Source: an uncultured Alistipes sp. (GTDB taxonomy: Bacteria > Bacteroidota > Bacteroidia > Bacteroidales > Rikenellaceae). From it: 64,000 nucleotides of DNA. Location: the NCBI GenBank assembly GCA_900769445.1, contig CAAGGR010000129.1, positions 6,465 to 70,464 on the forward strand. Direction: 5' to 3'. The position numbers and the translations under genes are program-made. The notes beneath the pieces are model-generated. The model saw only the letters and a list, made by a program, of their open reading frames with translations, was not told the origin of the DNA and did not search any database. This document shows, in pieces, positions 1 through 9,852 of the stretch (its first letter is position 1; each line of letters begins with the position of its first letter).

Positions 1-2
1 AG

Positions 3-839
3 CGTCAGCTTATCGGTGATGACGAGCATGGTTGGGACGATGATGGTATCTTCAACTTCGAGGGTGGTTGCTACGCTAAGGTTATCAACCTTTCTAAGGA
101 GAATGAGCCAGATATCTGGAACGCTATCCGTCGCGATGCACTTTTGGAGAACGTTACTGTTGACGAGAATGGCAAGATCGACTTCGCAGATAAGTCTGTT
201 ACCGAGAACACTCGTGTATCATACCCTATCTACCACATCGACAACATTGTAACTCCAGTATCTAAGGCTCCAGCAGCTAACAAGGTAATCTTCCTTTCAG
301 CTGATGCGTTTGGTGTATTGCCTCCAGTATCTATCCTTACTCCAGAGCAGACTAAGTACTACTTCCTTTCTGGTTTCACAGCTAAGTTGGCAGGTACAGA
401 GCGCGGTATCACTGAGCCTACCCCTACATTCTCAGCATGCTTCGGTGCAGCATTCTTGTCATTGCACCCAACAAAGTATGGTGAGGAGCTTGTAAAGCGT
501 ATGCAGGCATCAGGTGCTACAGCATACCTTGTAAACACTGGTTGGAACGGTACTGGCAAGCGTATCTCTATCAAGGATACACGTGGTATCATCGACGCTA
601 TCCTCGATGGCTCTATCGACAAGGCAGAGACTAAGCAGATTCCAATCTTCGACTTCAAGGTGCCAACAGCGTTGCCAGGCGTAGACCCTGCAATCCTTGA
701 CCCACGCGACACTTACGCTGACGCAGCAGAGTGGAACAAGCGCGCTGAGGATTTGGCAGGTCGTTTCATCAAGAACTTCGCTAAGTTCACTACAAACGAG
801 GAGGGTAAGTCATTGGTTGCAGCTGGTCCACAGCTATAA
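3..839 (+). CDS. pckA: ATP-dependent phosphoenolpyruvate carboxykinase, C-terminal 278 residues
   Basis: Converts oxaloacetate and ATP to PEP, CO2 and ADP; in gut Bacteroidales it often runs toward oxaloacetate during succinate fermentation (established knowledge of the family). The visible part is nearly collinear with the E. coli enzyme: it opens with the [11 protein letters not shown] stretch just after the P-loop, then FEGGCYAK, the [16 protein letters not shown] segment, [15 protein letters not shown] and [11 protein letters not shown], ending in AAGPQL. The start codon and P-loop lie before the window. A strong terminator follows 43 bp after the stop, so the gene ends its transcription unit. 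Confidence 0.97.
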   Translation, partial: RQLIGDDEHGWDDDGIFNFEGGCYAKVINLSKENEPDIWNAIRRDALLENVTVDENGKIDFADKSVTENTRVSYPIYHIDNIVTPVSKAPAANKVIFLSADAFGVLPPVSILTPEQTKYYFLSGFTAKLAGTERGITEPTPTFSACFGAAFLSLHPTKYGEELVKRMQASGATAYLVNTGWNGTGKRISIKDTRGIIDAILDGSIDKAETKQIPIFDFKVPTALPGVDPAILDPRDTYADAAEWNKRAEDLAGRFIKNFAKFTTNEEGKSLVAAGPQL

Positions 840-882
840 TTTGCGACGATAAGGCAGATATCTACTGCCGCTAACAAAAAAA

Positions 883-915
883 GCCGTTCAGAGCAATCTG
901 AACGGCCTTTTTTTT
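883..915 (+). terminator. Rho-independent terminator of pckA
   Basis: A 10-bp perfect stem (GCCGTTCAGA / TCTGAACGGC) with a GCAA tetraloop is followed by C and eight T residues. It lies directly downstream of pckA in the right orientation. Confidence 0.95.
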
Positions 916-949
916 GTAAGGTGCGCTTCGCACAGATTAATTGTTTGGA

Positions 950-1045
950 GACAGCAGGGACAACAGAGACAGCAGAGACAGCAGAGAGAATTTTTGATAC
1001 TCTGTTTCGTTGTCGTCTCTTCCGTCTCTCTCGTCTCTGTCGTCT
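950..1045. repeat. Family B hairpin repeat, copy 1
   Basis: The left arm is purine-rich and built from GACAACAGAGA-like units. A short AT-rich centre containing ATACTCTGTTTCG follows, then a pyrimidine-rich right arm (GTCTCT units) that complements the left one. Similar hairpins occur at 17769-17880 and 41042-41141. Each is followed by an A/C-rich spacer and then a family A palindrome in the same order. Function unknown. Confidence 0.7.
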
Positions 1046-1076
1046 TAAATAAAAAGCCTCAAGCCCCCACAACCCA

Positions 1077-1205
1077 AATTTCTTGTTAGAAGAGGTCAGA
1101 TGCAACGCTCGGCAAAAAAAATGCGGATGGGCTGTACTTGGGCGTACTGCCCATTGGCGAGATAATTCGTTAGCGGAAGTAGATGACCTCTTATCACGAG
1201 AAATT
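1077..1205. repeat. Family A palindromic repeat A1
   Basis: About 130 bp, opening AATTTCTTGT and closing ACGAGAAATT, with inner arms GAGGTCAGAT / AGATGACCTC and an apical hairpin ATGGG...TACTTG...CCCAT. The core is nearly identical to the copy at 21256-21385, so the two are the same subtype. It is joined directly to A2. Confidence 0.85.
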
Positions 1206-1343
1206 ATTTCTTGTCAGAAGGGCGCCGAGTGCTACACTCGGCGAAAAAGACGACGATGGGTAGTACTTGACGTACGTCCCATTGTCGCCTTTTTTGTTAG
1301 GGGCCGCAATCGACCCCTTATCACAAGAAATTTACAAGAAATT
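1206..1343. repeat. Family A palindromic repeat A2
   Basis: Abuts A1 with no spacer. It opens ATTTCTTGTCAGAAGGG and closes ACCCCTTATCACAAGAAATT, with the apical hairpin GTACTTGACGTAC inside ATGGG/CCCAT. A second short copy of ACAAGAAATT follows at 1334-1343 and runs into the TAA stop codon (1342-1344 read on the minus strand) of the nuclease fragment. Confidence 0.85.
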
Positions 1344-2175
1344 ACCAGAAGTTGGTATTTGTCTCCGCCGCACCCTCTATCGAGTCTGGCAAGTTACAGA
1401 AGAAATCGAACCCTGTCCACTCCTCGACTTGGTCTACGGATACGGTGTAATTAGAGTATGTAGAGCCAGAGTGTGCCTTATTCTCAAACCAGAAGCCTAC
1501 TGTCTGCGCAGCAGTTACATTACCGCTGCTATCGGTAGTTGCTGAAAGCACCACCTTGTAGAAATAGTTTGGTATTGGCACTTTCTTCGTTGGCTCGTCC
1601 TTAGCTGAGGTGTAAGAGATAGTCTTATTTGTCTCGCCCACCTTTTCAAAGGCTACGCCCGTAACGATATAGAGTTTCTTACTCTTAGCCTTACTCTGCA
1701 CTGCAGCCTCAAGGTCTTGCCAGATACCGCTATTGAAGTTGGTGTGCACCTGAGGCACGGAGTTGGTAACATAGAATGTCTGCAACTGCATCTCCTCTAT
1801 ACCATTACGCGAGGCGTTAGGTATAAGGTGTCCTCTTACATGCACATCGCTGTCGGTATAGCTATGGGAGCGGAGGTCAACCTGATATTTGACATCTATC
1901 TGTGGGTTGTACGACCATTCGTCTGGACGTTTCAATGAACCCATATGCTTCGACTCAAGTGGATAAGCCACCCATAGCGAGGTATAGGTATCAGCATCGT
2001 AGTAGTGAGTGTAGTTACGCTCACCACTTGCCGAGACCTTAACCTCAGTGGCATTGGGATAGCGATTATCGGTACTTAATATACCTGGCAACTCAAGCCA
2101 CTCCCCTGATGCTGTTCCCGTGGTAGGGTCTGTGTCGGGAGGTGTTTCACCACCTCCCGTATCACCACCCGTAGA
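1342..2175 (-). pseudogene. Non-specific DNA/RNA endonuclease domain, detached C-terminus of the upstream lipoprotein
   Basis: This is the in-frame continuation of the lipoprotein that ends at 2176. Reading through the TGA gives a Gly/Pro/Thr/Asp-rich linker (GGDTGGGETPPDTDPTTG), then GEWLELPGIL and a nuclease of the NUC/endonuclease G family: VRGHLIPNASR at the active site, FYVTNSVPQ, and a later N-x-x-I/W-x-x-LE helix. The usual DRGH reads VRGH, so the Asp is absent while the catalytic His remains. The only start codon for separate translation is a TTG at 2091, with no convincing ribosome site. Most likely the domain is lost unless the stop is read through or is a sequence error. Confidence 0.8.
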
Positions 2176-4875
2176 TCACTTAGCGCAACCTGTCCACTCA
2201 ACATCCCAGATCGCTGTACGATCCTTGTTAGATGTAGAATTTGATGGAGACAAGTTTGTAAATACAATCTGGAATTCGCCAGCTACATTAATATTCTCCT
2301 CCTTGTGAGAGTACTTTGTATTGTTTGTAACACTTGTTGGGTTTATAGTAAATGTCTTTACTACGGTTTCACCCTGCTTGATGTCAACACGGAACTCGAT
2401 CATTGTATCACTAAATGGAAGACCATAGTTGAATGTCAATGTACCACAACCAGTAGTTAATATTGGAGAGGTAATTGAACCAACAGCTGATGTCTTACCA
2501 TTCATACAAAGAGCACGGTTTGAAGCATCGCCAATCATCTTAAATGCAGGGCTTGAGTCAGATGTACCACCCTTGAAGATAGCACAGTTCTTATAGCCCC
2601 AACCTGCTGTTGTCGTACCACTTACATAAGATGTGTTAGTTGCAGAGATAGTGTGGAAGTCATCAGAGCCACCCTCTACAACACCGTCAGCAGGCTTAGC
2701 CGCAAGAGTTGCCTTTACAACAGTAGCCTTAAGGTTACCAACCTGGATTGTAATGTTACCTGTTACCTCCGTCTTAAGCTCATTAGCAGCAGCTGTTACA
2801 GTTACAACATAACCATTAACCGCAACTGTAAATGCGTCATTATCAGAAGTAGCTGTTACAGCAGCAGTTGTGTTGTATGCAAATACCTCGATATCCTGCT
2901 CACCACCTGCAGATGGGAAATCAACAGCTGCAGGATCAACTGTGTAGAATGCACGAGTACCAGGAGAAACAAGACTAACAAACCAAGCATTCTTACCCCG
3001 TGCTGTACCATTGAAATCTGCACGAATAGTAATAATTTCAATATCATCACCGAGTTTTGCTTTCGAATCAGCCCAATACTTGTTTGTTGCACCATCAGGA
3101 GACATAAGACCATAGATATATACAGTACCTGTTTCATCTGTAAGGTCGAAGTTTCCATATGTTGTGTTAGCTACAGCTGTGATTGTACCACGCAAACGAT
3201 AAACAGTAGTATCATTCGCCTCTGCCGCCAAGAACTCAGCAACAGTAGCCTCGATTGCTCTTGGCTCCTGAGATACAGAGACTACAACATCCTTACAACC
3301 CTCTGCAGAGAAAGTAATAGTTGCTGTACGACTGTTATCCTCATTAGCCTCTGCTGTAATGTTGAATGTATAATCATTGTTATCGATAGTCAACCACTCT
3401 GCATCAGTTGTTGCAGTTACAGCACCATAGAAATTATTCTCAGACTTAACAGTAATTGTCTTTGAACCACCCTCTGCCTCGAACTCAAGCGACTCTGTGC
3501 TAAGACTAAACGAAGGTTCTGCAGGAACATCAGCACCACCTCCAACATAGTTCTTGTAAATTACGACATCTGCCTGACCAGAAGAATAACAAGAGAATAG
3601 TGCATTCTGAGAATTGTATCTCATCCAATTTCTATTGCTTGACTTTGATGCCTTAATTGTTGCAATACCACTATTAGCATCGATAGTAATTTGCCAACTA
3701 CCATGGGCGTCTAATGTAGTATTTGTTTTCAAGTGGTTTGCAGATGAACTTGCAGCATACAAATAGCCTGAACCGGTATTAAAACCAAATAAGCCTTCGT
3801 ATGAACTCTGTGTAAGGGTTATAATCTGTACATCATCATCAAATGTTACAGTATCGCCACTCTTTGTAACAGCTGCCTGACCACGGTTATTATCTTTCTG
3901 ATTCGTTGACATAGCATAATTACTATTCTTAGCAGCAATAATAATCTGATCACCAACAGCAAGATCATTAACATCCTTTACCAAATTCCAACCGCTCTTG
4001 CCGCCACCAACAGAAGTTGCGGTAGCCATATTTACTGAGAATGTAGACAAATTACCCTCTGTAAACTTCAAACCCTTAGCAGGAACCTTTACATCACGAA
4101 CATATGCCTTATTGTCTGCACATACAACAGTTACTGTGAAGCTATCACCCTCAACCAACTCAAATGGGTTGCAAGTAAAGTAGATGTTACGAGTAGAAAT
4201 AGCATCTTCGTAGTTAAGAGTGATAGTGTTAACATCACCATAAGATACAACCTCACCAGTAGTAGTATTTACCGCGTTACGACCTGCAAGGCCCTTATTC
4301 TCGACAGTAAAAACGACCTTTGAAATCTCTGCATTTTCGTCAAAGCCTGTCAAAGTCATCTTACCCAAAGCAACAAGACGTCTAAACTGCATATTTAACT
4401 CTGTTGGCTGAGCATCGAACTCAAGCTGCTTAGCTACCAAAACATCTGCCTGTGGATCGAAAGATGTCGCAGTAGGATACTGGAAGTTCTTAACAGCAAC
4501 CTGTACCTCAGTAGCCTTTACCTCAGCCTCCTCAACAACTGCTGACGCAGGGTATACAGCATTGTAAGTAACTGCACCGCTATACTTTGGGAACGATACA
4601 GTAAACTTAGCCTTACCATCTGCATCAATAGCAGCAGCATCTGTAGTGCTATATACTTTAGAGTTCTCAATAACCTTTAGCTGGTCGCCCTCGCTCCACT
4701 GCACCTTGCTATTTGTCTCGTCAATCCAAGTACGAGTCTCATCTGCATCTGCAGTGATAGTCATTACAACCTCATTAGGGTTGATAGGAGCAAAATTCTC
4801 CTCCAAATTCTCCTGACATGCGAAGCCCATTGCAGCTACTGCAACAAGCATCAAATTCTTAAATAGATTCTTCAT
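2176..4875 (-). CDS. Multidomain BACON lipoprotein with fimbrillin-like N-terminus, 899 aa
   Basis: A surface or periplasmic lipoprotein: signal peptide with lipobox ending at Cys20, mature end CQEN. Residues about 35-280 resemble a fimbrillin/Mfa-like domain (ETRTWIDETNSKVQWSEGD, then A-x-YP). A Gly-rich link leads to a region around 290-440 of unknown fold, a BACON domain (about 455-540, SFSLSTESLEFEAEGG), an OB-like domain (about 545-645, VYRLRGTITAV), a second BACON-like domain (about 650-740) and a final jelly-roll-like domain ending in DVEWTGCAK. TGA (2176-2178) then cuts off an in-frame nuclease domain. A 50-aa peptide gene lies 14 bp upstream and is probably co-transcribed. The intact product would be about 1,177 aa. 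Confidence 0.88.
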   Translation of the reverse strand: MKNLFKNLMLVAVAAMGFACQENLEENFAPINPNEVVMTITADADETRTWIDETNSKVQWSEGDQLKVIENSKVYSTTDAAAIDADGKAKFTVSFPKYSGAVTYNAVYPASAVVEEAEVKATEVQVAVKNFQYPTATSFDPQADVLVAKQLEFDAQPTELNMQFRRLVALGKMTLTGFDENAEISKVVFTVENKGLAGRNAVNTTTGEVVSYGDVNTITLNYEDAISTRNIYFTCNPFELVEGDSFTVTVVCADNKAYVRDVKVPAKGLKFTEGNLSTFSVNMATATSVGGGKSGWNLVKDVNDLAVGDQIIIAAKNSNYAMSTNQKDNNRGQAAVTKSGDTVTFDDDVQIITLTQSSYEGLFGFNTGSGYLYAASSSANHLKTNTTLDAHGSWQITIDANSGIATIKASKSSNRNWMRYNSQNALFSCYSSGQADVVIYKNYVGGGADVPAEPSFSLSTESLEFEAEGGSKTITVKSENNFYGAVTATTDAEWLTIDNNDYTFNITAEANEDNSRTATITFSAEGCKDVVVSVSQEPRAIEATVAEFLAAEANDTTVYRLRGTITAVANTTYGNFDLTDETGTVYIYGLMSPDGATNKYWADSKAKLGDDIEIITIRADFNGTARGKNAWFVSLVSPGTRAFYTVDPAAVDFPSAGGEQDIEVFAYNTTAAVTATSDNDAFTVAVNGYVVTVTAAANELKTEVTGNITIQVGNLKATVVKATLAAKPADGVVEGGSDDFHTISATNTSYVSGTTTAGWGYKNCAIFKGGTSDSSPAFKMIGDASNRALCMNGKTSAVGSITSPILTTGCGTLTFNYGLPFSDTMIEFRVDIKQGETVVKTFTINPTSVTNNTKYSHKEENINVAGEFQIVFTNLSPSNSTSNKDRTAIWDVEWTGCAK

Positions 4876-4889
4876 AGTTGCAATAGTTT

Positions 4890-5042
4890 TTAGAATTCAC
4901 CAAAATCTGTTGAGCCAAAGTCTCCACCTGCCTCGCCAAAGTCGCCATAGCTCACCTCGAAGCCACGCTCCACAACAGCCAAGACAACATCGAAATTAGG
5001 AGCCTCGTAGCCCATAACCTCTGTCATAGTGTTTGTTTTCAT
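4890..5042 (-). CDS. Small conserved peptide, copy a (50 aa)
   Basis: Starts MKTNTMTEVMGYEAP and has no signal peptide. From Tyr12 it carries the 20-residue block shared with the peptides at 28512-28655 and 50197-50343 (invariant Y, A, P, V, E, G, F, S). A Gly/Asp/Phe-rich acidic tail follows. I start it at the ATG at 5042 because that gives a length matching its two relatives; the longer reading frame upstream adds unrelated residues. It is 47 bp after the esterase stop and 14 bp before the lipoprotein start, so the three genes probably share a transcript. Function unknown. Confidence 0.8.
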   Translation of the reverse strand: MKTNTMTEVMGYEAPNFDVVLAVVERGFEVSYGDFGEAGGDFGSTDFGEF

Positions 5043-5089
5043 AATAAATGTGTTAATATAAAAATTAGTTAGTAAATTGTGTTTGTCCA

Positions 5090-6232
5090 TTAAAATAGTC
5101 TCTCTGCAAATAGGGCAAGGTATTGTCGCCAGTTGCGCCATGTGTGGCCACCCGCACTCTCGTAGTACTCATACTCATAGCCCTCAGCATCGAGCATAGC
5201 TCTAAACCTTACATTCTCCTCGTAGAGGAAGTCATCCGCACCAATAGCTATCCAGTAGAGCGACACACCCTTAGCAAACTGCTCAGCAATACCACTCTCC
5301 AAGTTCTCATACATCGGCACACTCTCCTCGCCACGGTAGATAGCAGCCGAGAACAAGCCTACATAATCGAACATATCGGGGTAGCGCTTAGATATCTGCA
5401 TAGCGTGGAAGCCTCCCATAGAGAGTCCCGCGATAGCACGGCGCTCCTTAGTAGCATAGGTGCGGTAGTGCGCATCCGTCCACGCAACAACATCATCGAA
5501 ATACTCCTCGAAGCTACCATCCATAGAGCCACTCATATATGGCTTATAGAAGCCCTCGTCGGAATAACCCGGAGCAGCATCGTGGCGCATACAGCCATTA
5601 GGCATAACAACAATCATAGGCTCCACCCTACCCTCAGCGATAAGGTTATCCATAACCTCAGCCACGCGACCCGTAGCAACCCAAGCCTCCTCGTCGCCAC
5701 CCATACCGTGCAACAAGTACAACACTGGGTAGTTGCGATAGCCCGCCTCGTAGCCCGCAGGGGTATAGATAGTCATACGACGCGACGCACCCTCGGTAGC
5801 AGTCCACACCCTGCTCACAGCACCGTGAGGCACATCCTGCGCCTTATACAAGTCGCCACAGCCACCACCAACGATAAAGTAGTTCATCAAGCTGCCCACA
5901 TCGCGAACGGTGTAGACATTCTCCCTGTCGATAATACCCGTATTACCATCCACCGTAAAGGTGTAGGTGTAGTACTCCGAAGCTAATGGCGCAGTGTGCA
6001 GTTCCCACACACCACTCTCGCTCTTACTCATACTCTGAGCCTCCGAAGCAAAGTCGCCAACAACAGCGACACTCTCAGCCTCTGGAGCAAAATAGCGGAA
6101 TACAACACTGCCATCTGCGCAGACCTCAGGCGACGTTACACCCGCGCTCTGCCACAAATTCTGCTGCGCCAAAACCACATCCGCGGTAAGCACAAACATA
6201 AGAAGCATCAATATTTTCGCTATATTCCTCAC
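5090..6232 (-). CDS. Secreted CE1-type esterase with N-terminal E-set/CBM48-like domain
   Basis: Predicted secreted esterase of the feruloyl/acetyl-xylan esterase (esterase D) family. The signal peptide ends LTADVVLA-QQ. Residues about 25-120 form an Ig-like E-set domain (VVFRYFAPEAESVAVVGDF), followed by an alpha/beta hydrolase with YLLHGMGGDEEAW, nucleophile motif GLSMGG and a C-terminal GGHTWRNWR supplying the His. I chose the GTG at 6232 because it gives a basic signal-peptide start and lies about 23 bp below a TAnnTTTG box (minus strand, 6255-6262). ATG at 6208 is the alternative. Substrate unknown; the domain order suggests plant or host glycan esters. Confidence 0.88.
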   Translation of the reverse strand: MRNIAKILMLLMFVLTADVVLAQQNLWQSAGVTSPEVCADGSVVFRYFAPEAESVAVVGDFASEAQSMSKSESGVWELHTAPLASEYYTYTFTVDGNTGIIDRENVYTVRDVGSLMNYFIVGGGCGDLYKAQDVPHGAVSRVWTATEGASRRMTIYTPAGYEAGYRNYPVLYLLHGMGGDEEAWVATGRVAEVMDNLIAEGRVEPMIVVMPNGCMRHDAAPGYSDEGFYKPYMSGSMDGSFEEYFDDVVAWTDAHYRTYATKERRAIAGLSMGGFHAMQISKRYPDMFDYVGLFSAAIYRGEESVPMYENLESGIAEQFAKGVSLYWIAIGADDFLYEENVRFRAMLDAEGYEYEYYESAGGHTWRNWRQYLALFAERLF

Positions 6233-6355
6233 AGTAAAGATACAAACTACCTGGCAAAGGTAGTAAATCTTTCGTAAATAGTTCACACTTTTCAAATAAG
6301 ACTCATAAAAATTTATATTTTTATGTATATTTGCATAAATAAATGCGAAGAATGT

Positions 6356-6850
6356 ATGAAAATTGGTATAATCTCCGACACTCACGGTGTTTTTGATAAT
6401 GTACTTATGGAGTTCCTTGCACCCTGCGACCAGATATGGCATGCAGGAGATTTTGGCTCTGTGGAGGTGGCGGATAAAATCGCTGATTTTAAGCCCCTTA
6501 AGGGCGTATACGGAAATATAGACGGCGGAGTGATGCGACGTATGTTCTCGGAGTTTAACCTATTCGAGGTGGAGGGGGCAAAAGTGTTGATGACACACAT
6601 CGGTGGATACCCTCGACACTACGCACCAAAAGCGTTGCAACATATTCACGTGGCGCAACCAAAAATATTCGTCGCGGGGCACTCGCATATACTCAAAGTT
6701 ATATACGACCCCGTATACAACCTACTACACATAAACCCCGGAGCAGCAGGTAATTACGGCATTCACAAAGTGCGAACAGCAATACGCTTCGACATCGAAG
6801 CAGGAGAGATTAAAAATATGGAAATAGGCGAATGGCCACGCAAACTATGA
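6356..6850 (+). CDS. YfcE/MJ0936-type metallophosphodiesterase
   Basis: A 164-aa calcineurin-like phosphoesterase, probably a cytoplasmic phosphodiesterase. Metal-binding motifs are visible in order: ISDTHG near the N-terminus, HAGDFG, GNID, THIGG, and GHSH followed by INPGA. I start at MKIGIISDTHG (6356), not 6323, because the protein family begins there and a TATATTTG -7 box sits at 6326-6333. It overlaps the next gene by ATGA. Confidence 0.92.
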   Translation: MKIGIISDTHGVFDNVLMEFLAPCDQIWHAGDFGSVEVADKIADFKPLKGVYGNIDGGVMRRMFSEFNLFEVEGAKVLMTHIGGYPRHYAPKALQHIHVAQPKIFVAGHSHILKVIYDPVYNLLHINPGAAGNYGIHKVRTAIRFDIEAGEIKNMEIGEWPRKL

Positions 6851-7785
6851 AAAGACTTTTAACCATCGTCGCGCTACTTATATCAGTAGCCACAACAGCA
6901 CAAGAGGTGGTGCGAACAACACACCACTACGCCACACATGACGGATACGAACTACTCTTGGATCGCTACGACACAACAACACCTAACGAGGAGCGTCGCC
7001 CCTGTATGATATTCGCCTTCGGTGGCGGATTTAAGCAGGGCTCGCGCGACAACGAGATGTACATCTCATACCTCGAACGCCTCGCCACTGAGGGCATAGT
7101 AGCTGTATCTATAGACTACCGCTTAGGACTAAAAGTATACCCACCTACAGGTGGCAAAGTATCTATGGTTAAGGCACTTGCAAATGCTGTAAATGTCGCC
7201 GTAGAAGACCTATATGGCGCTACGAACTACATCATCGCAAATGCCGAGGCGTGGAACATAGACCCAGAACTTATAATGATTAGCGGCTCGAGTGCGGGCG
7301 CAATAACAGTGTTGCAAGCTGAGTGGATGCGAAGCAATGGCGATAGGATGGCAGAGGTTCTCCCCGAGGGCTTTAGATATGCAGGTGTGGTGTCGTGCGC
7401 AGGTGCTATATTCTCGACTAAGGGCAAGCCAAAATTTAAGCACGAGGCTGCGCCGATGCTACTCTTTCATGGCACGTCGGATAGCAATGTGCCATACCAT
7501 AAATCCTCGATTGCAGGCATCGGTTTCTTCGGCTCGAAGCATATAGCAAAGCAGCTCGACAAGGTTCTCTCGCCATACTACTTCTACTCGGCAGAGTATG
7601 TAACACACACCCTCGCTGCAACGCCATTTATCGACCAGCAAGAGCTTATCCTACAGTTTATTAACGACTACGTTCTGCGTGGTCGCAAGCTCTACATCGA
7701 GGCTCAAATCATCGACCCCACCATCCCACAGCGCCCAACACGCTTTACGCCGATGGACTACATCAGGACGAACTACGGAAAGTGA
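6847..7785 (+). CDS. Secreted alpha/beta hydrolase (BD-FAE/lipase-like)
   Basis: A 312-aa protein with signal peptide (MKRLLTIVALLISVATTAQ) and an alpha/beta-hydrolase fold: oxyanion region FAFGGGFKQGSRDN, nucleophile motif GSSAGA, an Asp candidate in HGTSDSNVPYH, and a late His in VTHTLAA. Start chosen at the ATG overlapping the previous stop (ATGA), implying translational coupling. Substrate cannot be told; carbohydrate-ester or peptide hydrolysis are both possible. The gene ends in a convergent gap full of repeats that faces gap. Confidence 0.85.
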   Translation: MKRLLTIVALLISVATTAQEVVRTTHHYATHDGYELLLDRYDTTTPNEERRPCMIFAFGGGFKQGSRDNEMYISYLERLATEGIVAVSIDYRLGLKVYPPTGGKVSMVKALANAVNVAVEDLYGATNYIIANAEAWNIDPELIMISGSSAGAITVLQAEWMRSNGDRMAEVLPEGFRYAGVVSCAGAIFSTKGKPKFKHEAAPMLLFHGTSDSNVPYHKSSIAGIGFFGSKHIAKQLDKVLSPYYFYSAEYVTHTLAATPFIDQQELILQFINDYVLRGRKLYIEAQIIDPTIPQRPTRFTPMDYIRTNYGK

Positions 7786-7799
7786 AACACTTTTTCAAT

Positions 7800-7848
7800 G
7801 AGTAGAGAGTAATGAGTAATTAGTAGTGATTAAAAGGCGACGCCTTTG
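7800..7848. repeat. Family C AT-rich repeat with short hairpin, copy 1
   Basis: AGTAGAGAGTAATGAGTAATTAG followed by TTAAAAGGCGACGCCTTT, where AAGGCG/CGCCTT pairs. It begins 15 bp after the hydrolase stop. Close relatives lie just after the plus-strand stops of cca (17698) and pgi (63399), and at 29281. Confidence 0.6.
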
Positions 7849-7860
7849 TGGGGAAGGGAC

Positions 7861-7950
7861 CTAAGAGTCCTAAAGGGGCAGAAGGGTAAGCGTATTAAGC
7901 TATCAATATTTTTGACCCTTTGGCCTCTTTGAACCCTTTTGTCCCCTCAG
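7861..7950. repeat. Family B-like purine/pyrimidine hairpin, variant
   Basis: A purine arm with AAAGGGGCAGAAGGGT is matched by a pyrimidine arm with GACCCTTTGGCCTCTTTG and CCCTTTTGTCCCCT. The layout is the same as family B although the unit sequence differs. It sits between a family C and a family A element, as at the other convergent gaps. Confidence 0.55.
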
Positions 7951-8003
7951 CGTTATCTGTCGCTCCGCAGGAGCGAAGTAAAACGACCTAACGGATTGCA
8001 CTT

Positions 8004-8132
8004 GATTTTTGATTAGAAGGGTTGCAGATGTGTTATATCACAAAAGAAATATCCTTGGGATAGTAGTTTGACCTACAGCCCAAGGATATTTACTTTTGTG
8101 ATATGACGCAGATGCGCCCTTATAATCGAAAA

Positions 8133-8133
<1 letters not shown>
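8004..8133. repeat. Family A palindromic repeat A3
   Basis: A diverged copy: outer arms TTTTTGATTAGAAGGG / GCCCTTATAATCGAAAA, inner arms TATATCACAAAAG / CTTTTGTGATAT and apex TTGGGATAGTAG...CTACAGCCCAA. The core is closest to A8 (41169-41301). The right end runs into the TAA stop of gap (8133-8135). Confidence 0.75.
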
Positions 8134-9155
<1,022 letters not shown>

Positions 9156-9198
9156 TTATTTATTAAGTTGTTAAATATTTATCCTCTATTTCGAGTTG

Positions 9199-9229
9199 CA
9201 AATTTATCGCTTTTTACTCGATAAAACAA
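9199..9229 (-). promoter_or_regulatory. Predicted promoter of gap
   Basis: On the minus strand, TAAATTTG (9199-9206) fits the Bacteroidetes -7 box TAnnTTTG, and TTG at 9227-9229 sits 20 nt upstream, as expected for the -33 element. Predicted 5' leader of about 40 nt. Confidence 0.6.
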
Positions 9230-9326
9230 GAAAAAACTAAAATTTTTTAATAATTCACTGCTTGCCTACCCGTTTTGCTTAGCTGCTACCAGAGCGAGCA
9301 ATATATATGCCATCTCTCACAGCGGG

Positions 9327-9767
9327 CTAATCCACCTCCTCGAAGTCGACATAGTCGGCAGTGTCAACGCCACTCACGCTCTTCGATGCTGTGGTATTCT
9401 GCTTTGGCTGCTGCGTTTTACGCGCATCCGCCTGCGCCTGCATTTGACGCACCAACTCCTCGAGGGTCATACCGTTAGCGCCACCCATATTCGAGAAACC
9501 GCCCATATTGGTAAAACCACCCATACCGCTAAAGCCGCCAGCGTTCTGTCGCATCTGCTCCTCCATATTCTTATGCATCTTGCGGAAACGCAAAATGGCA
9601 AAGGCAAGACCAAGCAACGCCACACCAACGATAATCAATAATAACCAGCCCACCCAGCGTAGCACGAAGGGTGCAAAAATGGCGAGCAATAGTAGGAGTA
9701 TACAAAATTTAGGGTTGCGCTCAATAAAGGCAAGCAAGCCATAAAAGATTATCTTCAAGTATCCCAT
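9327..9767 (-). CDS. DUF4834-like small membrane protein
   Basis: A 146-aa protein with one or two N-terminal hydrophobic segments (residues about 4-20 and 22-60, LLLLLAIFAPFVLRWVGWL). A basic stretch RFRKMHKNM, a Gly/Phe/Met/Asn-rich repeat (GGFSGMGGF / GGFTNMGGF) and an acidic end DTADYVDFEEVD follow. It resembles the DUF4834 family of Bacteroidetes by overall shape. No catalytic motif. Function unknown. Confidence 0.7.
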   Translation of the reverse strand: MGYLKIIFYGLLAFIERNPKFCILLLLLAIFAPFVLRWVGWLLLIIVGVALLGLAFAILRFRKMHKNMEEQMRQNAGGFSGMGGFTNMGGFSNMGGANGMTLEELVRQMQAQADARKTQQPKQNTTASKSVSGVDTADYVDFEEVD

Positions 9768-9852
9768 AATATTTCGTTGTTGAAGTTTTACCTATATATA
9801 TTAATATAACGGGGCTGACTAAAAATTAATTTAGTCAACCCCCCAATCATAT

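Noticed and set aside
1083..1545. Two overlapping plus-strand frames in 1083-1545
   Set aside because: They run through the family A palindromes and antisense to the nuclease; similar frames at 21247-21447 and 41098-41445 appear only because the repeats are the same.
2653..3465. Long plus-strand reading frame (270 aa) inside the lipoprotein gene
   Set aside because: Antisense to a clear lipoprotein with recognisable domains; the translation is rich in Cys, Ser and Ile with no domain.
5123..5986. 287-aa plus-strand reading frame opposite the esterase
   Set aside because: Shadow of the esterase; rich in His, Thr and Arg, no family features.
6232..6442. 70-residue N-terminal extension of the esterase
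   Set aside because: It overlaps the divergent phosphodiesterase gene and both promoters; a signal peptide begins at 6232.
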